The notes below the pieces were generated by a model that was not told the DNA's origin, made no database searches, and saw only the letters and a list, made by a program, of their open reading frames with translations. Source: Amoebophrya sp. A120 (lineage: Eukaryota; Sar; Dinophyceae; Syndiniales; Amoebophryaceae). Taken from it: a stretch of 64,000 nt of DNA. The stretch is from NCBI GenBank assembly GCA_905178155.1, contig CAJINV010000011.1, positions 1,201,982 to 1,265,981 on the forward strand, read 5' to 3'. The translations under genes were made by a program, and so were the position numbers. Shown piece by piece: positions 55,801 to 64,000 of the stretch (position 1 is the first letter of the stretch; each line of letters opens with the position of its first letter).

Positions 55801-55828
55801 TATCGTCAAGGCGGAGATCGGGGCTTGA
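49896..55828 (+). CDS. CstF-77 / Rna14, mRNA 3'-end processing factor
   Basis: CstF-77/Rna14 is the HAT-repeat scaffold of the cleavage stimulation factor in polyadenylation. Exons are 49896-50183, 50348-50401, 50557-50796, 51117-51734, 52010-52475/6, 52579-52912, 53171-53209, 53376-53556, 53727-54006, 54171-54861, 55118-55401 and 55624-55828, giving about 1226 residues against about 720 in animals. HAT motifs are clear: LEKNPTQTALWLRYAKHWE, CPHVELWRQYIEYCKR, EYIALLKAVWNYQYKYRDEL, FADFWYSFYQFLYTF and FEPSLVASFVNFLISVNDLA. A Gln run and an N/R-rich low-complexity insert separate the HAT domain from the C-terminus, where the Rna15-binding 'monkeytail' is represented by YRIRGAGTG...RRVKKAPGG. 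Five of the eleven introns are introner-like; the rest are GT-AG except 52476-52578, whose borders are GT-CA or TA-AG. Confidence 0.9.
50184..50342. mobile_element. Introner-like element, singleton, TSD ATTT(T/G)
   Basis: This 159-bp element starts TATGCAATGCAAATTTCCTG and ends CGGGAAATGTGCTGTGGATA; the inverted ends share a GGAAAT/ATTTCC and GTACA core. ATTTT on the left (50179-50183) and ATTTG on the right (50343-50347) differ by one base. Removal keeps frame (GDFFQEY). Confidence 0.75.
50402..50551. mobile_element. Introner-like element, family 2, TSD AGTAC
   Basis: This 150-bp element starts TATGCATTGCAAAAGTATCG and ends CGATACTTTTGCAGTGCATA. AGTAC flanks it (50397-50401, 50552-50556). 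Removal gives TACAAGTACCGAGAC in frame (YKYRDE). It has the same length and near-identical ends as 19232-19381. Confidence 0.9.
51735..52004. mobile_element. Introner-like element, family 3, TSD GCTCT
   Basis: This 270-bp element starts TATCAAATGCAAATATGTCT and ends AGACATATTTGCAATCAATA. GCTCT flanks it (51730-51734, 52005-52009). Removal gives TCCGGCTCTCTCCAT in frame (SGSLHEA). Confidence 0.9.
52913..53165. mobile_element. Introner-like element, family 3, TSD AGCAG
   Basis: This 253-bp element starts TATCAAATGCAAATATGTCT and ends TGACATATTTGCAGTGCATA. AGCAG flanks it (52908-52912, 53166-53170). Removal gives TTACAGCAGTCCTAC in frame (LQQSYGD). The next exon is only 39 bp before another element. 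Confidence 0.9.
53210..53370. mobile_element. Introner-like element, family 2, TSD (T/G)TCTG
   Basis: This 161-bp element starts TATGCACTGCAAAAGTAACG and ends CGATGCTGTTGCAGTGCATA. TTCTG on the left (53205-53209) and GTCTG on the right (53371-53375) differ by one base. Removal gives an in-frame TKILQQKN. Confidence 0.8.
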
Positions 55829-56269
55829 GTGCTGGGAGATGAATGGCCGCGATGCATTCATTTTTGAATGGCCTGGAATGAAATAAAGTGGACTTCTCGT
55901 TTTCCAATCTTGAGTATTAAGCCCGATCGAGATCCAAATAAGAGCAAATAATTTTTGGCAATTTCAATTTAGAAAATAAAGAAAACGATAAGCGACGAAA
56001 ATCTAAGTAGCGACTTTCAAATCTGATTTCTGAGCCCATGGAAAGTCAGACAGTATAGATGGGTGGTACATCATGGACGTCACCATCATCATACGAATAG
56101 ATACGAAAGTATACACATCCGATATGGAGGAGAATACCATCGGACGCCTAATTTTTACCCATGGGAAGCCAGAATGCGCCGATGCTGGTAGCAAATTTCA
56201 TTTCGTCTCACGTAGCTACTTGCGGTGTTCTTGTGTTTTCCGGACGACAAACTTCTTTTAAGATTGTGC
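55829..56269. other. Intergenic, AT-rich
   Basis: This is the 3' flank of the CstF-77 gene. No ORF of note. Confidence 0.6.
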
Positions 56270-58430
56270 CTTGACGGCCTGCTGCGGCATCAAAAAAAGG
56301 CCAGGACTTTCACCACAGGCACGCGCCAAGAGCCGCCGGGCGGGGCTCTGTGAGCTCAAGAAGAGAGAGCAAAGGCGCCGGAGTACCAGAGCAGACCCGG
56401 CGCGCCCCTTCCCCTGGGGTGGCGAGGAGCCCCAGCCCTGTGCGCGGGCGCCCCTGCCTTTGAGTGGCGCGCCGCGCGCCGGCCGTGGCTCGCTGCGAAG
56501 CCAGGCCAGGCCATGGGCGCTCCCCGCGCCTGCTGGTTCGGCAGCGGGGTAAATTAATGGGCGCCAGCCCCGGAGGCCTTCGGTGTTCTGACGCATTTCC
56601 GGAGCAGCCGCGCCAAAGCTGCTCGCTTCGCTTTATATATTCGCCCCGGCGGGCCACTTGTCCAGAGCGTGGGTGCACGGCAGAGGAGAAAGTCGCCGGC
56701 CGCACGGTCGCGGGCGCTGTTTGCGGCGATGTGGCGCAGCTCCCCGCCGTATGCCACCGCCATGGCGCGCCCGCACGGGCCGGCTGATGTCCCAGACCGG
56801 CGGGCACGGCAGTTGCTTGCGGGCCTTTTGTTGAGTTGTTCGACGTCGGCCGGGCGGCCCGTGCTACGTACCGGGGGCGGCGGGGCTCTTCAAGTACCAG
56901 CGCCGCACCGGAAAGCGTTAGGCGCGCGGCCCTGTGTTGCGCCCTCGATTGCGGGGTCGCAGGCGCTGCCTCGCCCGCGGGTGCGGTGTCGCAAGTTTGG
57001 CGGGCCCGGGGTGGTTTTGGGGGGCCTGCCCCCCGGCCCCGGCAGGCGCTGCCTTCTTTTTCGAAGGTGCTAGCTGCGCGCGCGGCCGCTTGGCGCAGGC
57101 GGCGGGCAGGCGCGGGGGCCAGAAGGGGCGCCGGGCCCTTGGCTCCGGGGGCGGTGTGGCTCCGGGCCCGAGCGGGGCGGGCGAAGTGGTGGCGCCCTGA
57201 TGTTGGCCGGGCGGGCCCATGGGGCCGGCGCCGGAAAGCGTCGCCGCAGCACACACTCGCCGCCGGCCGGATTGGGCTCCCAGGTGCGTGGCCGAGCAGT
57301 TGTGGCCCAGGCTGGACGGCTATCATTGGGCAACGAATTGCATAAGGGCGCGGCGCTTCTGTGTCGCTCACAACCACGCCCCCAGCGCCGCTCGCAGGCG
57401 CGATGCCGATGTGGATGGAGTGTTGCCGGCCGCAGCAGGGGAGGGCGGAGGTGTGCCGCCAGCAGGATGGGGCGCGCAGGGCGGGGCGCGCCGCCGGCAG
57501 TTCGGCAGGCAGCAGCAGGGAAGGGCGGAGGTGTGGCCGGCCGTTGTCCCTATGAAAGAGGGCAGCCCGCCGCGATCGAGGTGCGCGGCCTGGCCCCCGC
57601 GGGCATGGGCGGCGCCATCGTTGTCGTGCAAAAAGAGCGCGCGGGCCGGGCGGGTTCAAAGGTAGGGCCGGCCGCCCGCTTCGGACGATTTCCAATCCCG
57701 GGGCCGGCCGGCAGCAGGGCGAGCCTTCGCCCGGCCCGGCACGCACGATGGTCGTCGTCGGCAAAACCTGCGTACGCAAGTGCCTTGCTGTGGGGAAAGT
57801 AAGGCCCCTTAGAGACGGGCCGACGAGCGGGCGCCCTCGGAGGGCGCAAAGGAGACAACAGGAGCGCGCGCGCGCCCTTGGCCGTCGCCTCGCTGGCTCC
57901 GCTGCGTGCGTGGCTGGCCCGTTGCTTGTTTCTGTTGCCGCGCGTGCGCGGCCGGCGCCCGGCCCGCCGGTTGGCTGCCCCGTAGCGCCGCAGACATGCG
58001 CCCTCCCTCGTCTTTGCCCCGTCGTCTTGTTGGGGTTGTTGTTGGGGGGGAGGGTGCCGCTTCGTGTTTCATCCCCCTCCCGCCTTTTGGCTGCGGGCGC
58101 GCGCCCGCCGCCGGCCGCCCCCTCTACGTCACTCCCCGCTGGGTGGCGTGGCCCCTCCCTCGGGGGCCGCCGGGCGGACCGCGGGGTGTGTGTCCGTGTT
58201 GGAACGCCACCGACCCTGCGTCGTCAGCAGCCATGGATTTGTGTTTGCTGGCTCGCTCGCGCGCCTTTCGATATGTTGGCAGGGACGCACCCCGCGCCCG
58301 CTATCCGAAACCGCAGGCACGCCTGGCGAGCAAGTTTGGTCCTCCGTGTTGGCTTTGCCTTTGCGTATATACTACGTACTCAGCTGCAGCGACGCTCTGT
58401 CTGTTCTTTGTTTGTACAGGAAAATGACAA
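56270..58430. other. GC-rich island without a credible gene
   Basis: By eye this stretch is far richer in G and C than the rest of the window, with sharp borders near 56270 and 58340-58430. All six frames are open by composition. The longest (489 residues, minus strand, 56310-57779) has an arbitrary Pro/Ala/Arg composition and no motif. A GCAGGGRAGGGCGGAGGTGTG-like phrase recurs (near 57435 and 57515). I see no rRNA or tRNA signature. Confidence 0.6.
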
Positions 58431-59084
58431 TGAGTGTGATCCGTCATTCTCATTGCAGCTAGGCTCTGCCTCGCGTAGATGTACTGTACTTGGTTAGGCC
58501 CAACCCCATGGCCGATAGGGCGATTACCCCCGCCGAGGTCAGGGATAGCGATCACCCGAATCCAGGTCTTCTCCGTCAGGTTCCTTCGTATTATTGGCAA
58601 CCAGTTAGAAAGACCAAGATCTACTCCTATATATTCATGCTGTGGCTCGTGTTGGTCCTAGTAGTTGGTCAAAGATCGAAGCCGTTGCAGTTGAAGTTGT
58701 ATATATGATTGTTCAGACTTCTGTTCGCAGCAAGAAGTCACTGCTCTGTTTGACTTTATCTTGGCTGTATTTTCACAGATCCTAGGGAAAGGTGAAGACC
58801 AGAACTTCCTCGCCAAGAAAGATTTCTTGTTGCGCAACAGTCTATCACTCTGGATATGGAAGGCTGGAGGCGAAGGCGCCATGATATAACTACAAGCTTC
58901 GCAAGAACAAGAAGTCGATAAAAAGATACAAAAAAAGAATATGCGGAGTCCACGTCGGGATATCTTCGTCAGTTGCAAGCCGCCCGTTTAGTTTTACCTA
59001 TTGCCCAAGAGCTGCAGTAACTTAAAAACGAAAACCTTCTAGACACTCACGTTAAAATAAAGTCACTATATCAAGCACACCATC
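58431..59084. other. Intergenic, nothing recognised
   Basis: Normal base composition returns. No credible ORF. Confidence 0.6.
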
Positions 59085-61239
59085 ATGGACAACGTGATGG
59101 GTCGCCGCAAGGGCGACCACTTTGAACGGTGGGACCCCAAGTATTTTCGCGAATTGGAAGAAACGAGGTACGGCTTTCTCGCCCAGTGCGACTACATCGT
59201 GCGGTTTCTCTATGGGAGCGTCAGGATCGAAATCGACAAAGTTGAAATAATTTGCCATGCATAAAATGCAAGGCATGAAGTGCCTGTCTTGCCGGGATGG
59301 CAAGTGGGGCAGATTGTGAGCCTATTGAGGGTTTGGGATAGAGCTGCTAAAGGAGCATGACAAAAGCAGTCTTCTGTGCCAAAACAGCATGACAGATTGG
59401 ATTTCGGTGCTCCGAAAATTTGTCATGCGCCGCTTGCTAAGTGAAAGTGGGTCGCCAACTGGTATCGGTTTTATGCATTACAAACTTTGACGATTTCGAT
59501 CCTGACACTCCCATATTATCGCGTTGTGCGTAAAGGACACTTTTTGGTTCTGTTGGAACGCGTCCACGCGGTATTTTTTCCACAGCGTGCCCTTCGAAGC
59601 GGACCAGTTATGGGAAAAGGAAGTGGAGGGAAGGAGAAAAGAGGAAAGCGAAACAGAAAAACAAAAACTACGCACTCATGATGCAAATAAAACAGAAGGC
59701 AAAACCGATGGTGACCAGACGCTGGCTTCGCCACCCGCAACAGCGAAGTCATCGAAGATGAACCAGGTCAACAGAAGTCGCGATGACACGACGAGCGAGC
59801 ACCAAGGTCATAGGGATCATGTCGAAAACGCGTCAGCCAGTGCCACTTCCTCAGGACCGACGAAGTCATCGGCGCAGGACGAGGCGGGTTCAACAGTTGG
59901 CTCTACTCCTGCAGCTTCACATTCATCCCCTTCCCCGAATGAAGATTCCGTCAACGTCAACAAGCTCACAGCAGATGTTGATTCCGACACCATGCAGGCG
60001 GAACTCGCTCAAAACTCGCCGGCAAGACGAAGGAGTGCATCCAAATCTTCGAAGAAAAAAGGAAGCACGACCACCTTGTTCATCCTGCGTGCACTCACCG
60101 TCTTTGCCCGACTCGTCATATTCCTCGTAGCTTTCGTCTACATTAATGTCAACGACTTTGCGACCAAGCAAACCAAAGAAGAAATAACGAGGAACGCATC
60201 TTCAATCTCCAGCCGGCTGAAGCGCTTCTTTCTGAACGTTCTGTACCGAGCGAAAGTCATCCTTTGCCATGTTTCCAGCCTCTGGGAAAACGAGATGTCC
60301 CCAAAAATCGAGGGGCTGCGACGCAATTACAAGAAGTCCTGGCGGGTGACGGACCGAAAGTTTTGGGAGGTGGTCGTTTTCCGGCACAGTTACTTGACCT
60401 CGACGAAAAACGATCCTGCTCCGGAGGGCCAGTACCAAATCAGCCGCTGGACAATTTTGGACAAACACGCGCAGGTGCACTTCCGCGCGAGACGCTTGTC
60501 GCAGTGGCTGTGGGTGAACAGTGGCAGGGTCGTGCGGTTCTGGCTGCTGCTGTGCATAGCGCAGGTTTTGTTTGCGGGCTCGAAGCGGGTGATCTTCGCA
60601 AGCCTTGTGGATATCGTGGGAGGAACAGGAATATCCTCGTCGCATTCTACAAAGAACAGAGCAGCTGATCATGACATTTCGATCCTCAAATGGGCACTCA
60701 CTTCTACGGATGAACCGGGCCGCCTGATTTTTGACGATTTCGCGGAGTTTTTAGGGACGAGTTCCGGCGGGTTTTTACACACGTTCATCTCTCCGCCCAC
60801 AGCTGCTTCCACCACCGATGGCACAAGTTTCATGCTTTCCGCCTACACGATCTTCCTAGAAAATTTTAACGTTCCTGCCGCTGAAGGTCAGCTACGGTCT
60901 TACCTCGCAATTGTCTACAACCTGCTCACGCTCGTTTTCGCGATTGGTACCCATTTTACCCTGACCGCCGTCGGAGCAGGGGTGCGCGTGTTGAGCTTCG
61001 CGTTAAAGGCGGTTTTGTTCTACGAAAACATCTTCCTCAACGCAGTGTGGAATCACTATTGGACGTCTGTTGTGCCGTTACTCTTTGCGACCCGTCTTAT
61101 CTTCGATATGAGTTCCCATTGCAACGGTTTATGTAGTGCGCCGTTCCAATTCATCGAGAGTGATGCGGAAAAGAAGGCGAAGAAAAAGAGAAGTTGGTGG
61201 ACCAGTTACGGAAGAAAAAATTATTGGTCCTCCTGGTAA
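59085..61239 (+). CDS. Multi-pass membrane protein, unknown function
   Basis: Exons are 59085-59210 and 59521-61239 around one introner-like element (1845 nt, 614 residues). The N-terminus reads MDNVMGRRKGDHFERWDPKY and, across the join, VRFLALCVKDTFW. A polar Ser/Thr/Glu-rich region (about 75-195) follows. Hydrophobic segments lie near 205-228 (LFILRALTVFARLVIFLVAF), 350-372 (FWLLLCIAQVLFAG), 470-520 (YLAIVYNLLTLVFAIGTHF, then VLSFALKAVLFY) and 537-553 (TSVVPLLFATRLIF). The tail is basic (EKKAKKKRSWW) and might be cytosolic. The stop overlaps a TG|GTAAGT that could be a donor, so a further exon is possible. I recognise no family. Confidence 0.6.
59211..59515. mobile_element. Introner-like element, family 1, TSD TT(C/A)TC
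   Basis: This 305-bp element starts TATGGGAGCGTCAGGATCGA and ends TCGATCCTGACACTCCCATA, nearly perfect inverted ends. TTCTC on the left (59206-59210) and TTATC on the right (59516-59520) differ by one base. Removal gives CGGTTTCTCGCGTTG in frame. Confidence 0.85.
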
Positions 61240-62230
61240 GTTCTACAACTCGAACTCAAGTGGCCGCATTTATGTATAACGAAATGCGGCACTCACTCCC
61301 ACTATGTGTAGAGCACATCAAATTGCAAGCGAACAAGGACGACAAAGTATTGGAGCTGTGAAAATGTTGCCCTTTTTTCTGGGAAACTCTGTCTAGCGAA
61401 CAAAGTGCCGAAAACTGTGTGAAAAATGTGGTAAGAAAAACCACAAGCAGTAGGGTGCCAGCAGGAGATCCCTAGACCTGAAATAACGGTCTGTTCGCCT
61501 CGAAGTCCGTACTATCCAGATTTACATGAATGAATGATAATTGTGATCCGATCGATCTCCAACTACGTGTACGTTCCGAGCACAGGAGTTCCTCATATGT
61601 CAGTCTGATCCCAGTGGAGTCGTTCGCATGAACTGACGATCACGACAAGAGTGGTTCTTTCTTACTGATGAAAAGATGAATAAGCACTAATGAACCAGAT
61701 AATCTCCACCTTGTCCTTCTTCACAATCACCGAGCGGATCCAAAATGTGTCAGTGTCTGAAAATCTTCATGACGATAAAGGGAGACACAAAAATTCAACA
61801 TGGAATTCAGTGTCAATGTTGACGCCAACGGCCTCCGTTGGTGCTCCTTGTGGATCAAAAAATATGATGATCCCGAAGAAGAACCTTAGACGACCATGTC
61901 TAGTATGTCAACAAATCGAAGTCTGAATCGATGTGATTGCAAGGTGGATATGATTTTTGCTCGTAATTTTACTTTTTTCCTGCAGGATCTGGATCGATCG
62001 CCAGAAGGTGAAGGATTAGAATTAGAAAGCGTAGCACAGAAAGTGAAACTACAAGCGAGGAAGGCCAGAAGAAGATCATGTTAACATAGATTACGTTCGG
62101 GTACGCGCAACATATGCTATACAAGGTCTGAACGTAAAAGGAACGCGCCGTCTACTGCTATCAATTAGAGCACGACGCTTCATCGTATTTTTCTGTGTAA
62201 CGAGTAAAAACCTTCCACTAACTCACGACC
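61240..62230. other. Intergenic, nothing recognised
   Basis: Only short ORFs without recognisable content. AT-rich. Confidence 0.6.
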
Positions 62231-64000
62231 ATGCCGCCGAAATCCAAAGCTCATCACCACCGTTCTGGGCAGAACAATGTCAAGAAGGCGCACAACAAGA
62301 AGCGCGGGGCCGGACCAAACCAGCCTGCGCCGCAGTTGCTGGCCTCGAAAGGGAAGAAGAAGCAGAACAACAAGTCTGGCAATGGTGACAAGAACTCAAA
62401 AGCTACCGCCCCGAAACTCGTCTGTTTCGTCGCGTTACACGACAGCGCAAATCCGTACTTGTTGAAAACCCAGTGCCTGAAGCAGGTCGGGTACGAAACG
62501 GAACACCTTCCGTACTCGCCGGTGACGGTCAATTTGCCGCCCTGGGCACAGACCAGCGCGCCAGGAGCCGGACAAGGAACTAGAGGTACGACTTCTTTGA
62601 CAGGCATTTAAGATGACGAAGAGGATATCGTCGATTAAACAACCTGAACCAATCTACCATCAGGTTCTTGTTTCAGGAGTACCATGAAAAACCCTAAGTC
62701 AGTGATTAGCTGCAACACGTGGACGTGCCTTCTTCACCATGAAGATGATGATAAGTACATTTATTCGCATGTGAATGTGCATAATCTAAATCTATCTCCA
62801 CCCCCATCATCGAACAGGTAACCAGCGCATGACGTTTTGGGACATTGCCAGTCGCGACAAGTTTCACATCCTAGATGCCGCCAAGGTCGCGGACGTGGTG
62901 GTGCTCTGCATGGGACCCCACGGGTCCCTGGAGTCCCGCCCTTTTGACGACATTGGGTACGAGACCCTGTCCTGCCTAAAATCCCAGGGCGTGCCGACGG
63001 TGGTGGGGGCGATGCAGGGGCTGGGGGGTGATAGTAGCTACCAGAGCATGGTGGAACAGCTGTTCAGCCAGGATACGGTCGCGAATTCCTCCTGCTCTTC
63101 CTCCTCCTCCTCCAGCACAACGACGACCACAACCTCCAAACATGCCCAACAGATGTTGTCGAAGAAGCAAAAACAGGCCATGTCGAAGCTCGTCCAGCGC
63201 TTTTTCGAATCAGAGTTCCCGAACGGCGAGAAATTCTTCGAGTGCAGTACTCCAAACGACTTGACCAATTTCGTCCGCCACGTTTCAAATACCAATTTGA
63301 AAGACCTGGCCTACCGAAAAGACCGGGGCTACATGCTGATAGAACAAGCGGAACCGAATTTCGAGAACGACAAAACGAAATTGAAATTATCCGGTTTTCT
63401 CCGCGGTTCCGGCATCTGCAGCAATAACCTGGTGCATTTGACCGGAGTGGGGGATTTTCCGGTTTTGGAAATTGCCACCGCGGACGGGAAGCAGAGACGG
63501 GTCAGGATGAATAAAGTGGGTACTGTTGAAGGCGGTAGTGCAGCAGTTAGTGAAATTCAGCGGCTGCAGCCCTACGATCCGTCGCAGAATGAGCAGCATT
63601 TGGGGGAGCAGGAGGCAAACAATGACTGTGCGATGGACGGGGCGGGGGACGGTAAGGAGTTGGTTTTTTTTGACGTTGCAAAAAATGTGTTTGCTTTCTT
63701 TCGTGATTTGTCGTAAGCGATCATCTAAAATCGCGCATATTTTTTTCCCGCCAACACTACACTAGAGCAGCCGTCAAGAATAAAGAAAAAATGAAAAAAT
63801 CGCAGCCGACGCCATGACCGATATCCCGGACGCGGCGGAGGGCGCGGTGCCAACGATGCTGGGCACGGCAGGGTTGAAACAAAGGGACGAAGATGAGGAC
63901 TCCGATTTTTCCTTTTCCGATTTAAACGAAGAACTGTTCCGCTACGCGGAGGAGTGCCCGACAAAGAAAACGATGGAGTTTGAAGAGCGCGCATTGGAAG
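62231..64000 (+). CDS. TSR1: Ribosome biogenesis protein Tsr1 (partial, cut by window end)
   Basis: Tsr1 is a Bms1-related GTPase-like factor required for late 40S maturation; it resembles translation GTPases but does not hydrolyse GTP. Exons are 62231-62585, 62818-63651 and 63806 to beyond 64000, all with GT-AG introns. The phase-1 donor at 63652 (G|GTAAGG) keeps frame, whereas reading on ends at 63716. Conserved parts are the basic start (HHHRSGQNNVKKAHNKKRG), LLKTQCLKQVGYETEHLPYS, FHILDAAKVADVVVLCM, LSCLKSQGVPTVVG, YMLIEQ and SGFLRGSGICSNNLVHLTGV. The third exon begins the acidic linker (DEDEDSDFSFSDLNEE). A Ser/Thr run (about 203-219) is a local insertion. The C-terminal half of the protein lies outside the window. 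Confidence 0.9.

Noticed and set aside
56310-57779. A 489-codon minus-strand ORF in the GC-rich island
   Set aside because: Composition alone (few AT-rich stop codons) keeps all frames open. The protein has no motif and arbitrary Pro/Arg/Ala content.
63652-63716. Stop of TSR1 at 63716
   Set aside because: The G|GTAAGG donor at 63652 and acceptor at 63805 keep frame into an acidic linker typical of the family; the protein would otherwise be half its normal size.

Overview
The window is nuclear DNA of a eukaryotic microbe. It encodes ribosomal protein S6, the 40S assembly factor Tsr1, the polyadenylation factor CstF-77/Rna14 and a dynein light intermediate chain, all interrupted by introns. 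The best fit is a dinoflagellate-lineage alveolate, possibly a syndinian such as Amoebophrya. That guess rests mainly on intron type: beside ordinary GT-AG introns, many genes carry short elements with inverted ends and 5-bp target duplications that must be removed without GT-AG sites. 'Introner elements' of this kind are reported from Amoebophrya. Species identity is inference.

Layout. 0-0.8 kb: a retroelement-like ORF on the minus strand. 1.5-2.4 kb: a His-rich unknown protein. 3.7-8.5 kb: a very long RsmE-type rRNA methyltransferase gene. 9.9-12.1 kb: a Pho80-like cyclin. 13.2-13.9 kb: a four-helix membrane protein. 15.0-16.4 kb: RPS6. 17.2-20.6 kb: an SLC35F-like transporter. 21.7-27.7 kb: a WW and HIT-type zinc-finger protein. 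28.1-36.4 kb: a complete DIRS-like tyrosine-recombinase retrotransposon with split direct repeats. 37.1-40.7 kb: a dynein light intermediate chain. 41.6-44.1 kb: uncertain ORFs around a palindromic array. 45.1-47.7 kb: a probable mitochondrial helical-repeat protein. 48.0-48.9 kb: an ElbB/ES1 protein. 49.9-55.8 kb: CstF-77. 56.3-58.4 kb: a GC-rich island with no credible gene. 59.1-61.2 kb: a multi-pass membrane protein. 62.2 kb to the end: TSR1, cut by the window edge. Every confident host gene lies on the plus strand. They are unrelated housekeeping genes, not an operon.

The most notable system is a set of 16 introner-like elements of 150-814 bp in six genes. Each starts with TA and ends with TA, has terminal inverted repeats, and is flanked by 5-bp repeats (13 exact, 3 with one mismatch). 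Deleting one element plus one repeat copy restores an uninterrupted reading frame every time. Whole-gene coding lengths then divide by three in five genes directly, and in CstF-77 after one odd conventional intron is allowed for. No GT-AG placement exists inside the 5-bp window for any of them. Three multi-copy families and five singletons are present, and I saw none outside genes. A seventeenth, larger insert in the RsmE gene is flanked by a 37-bp duplication instead.
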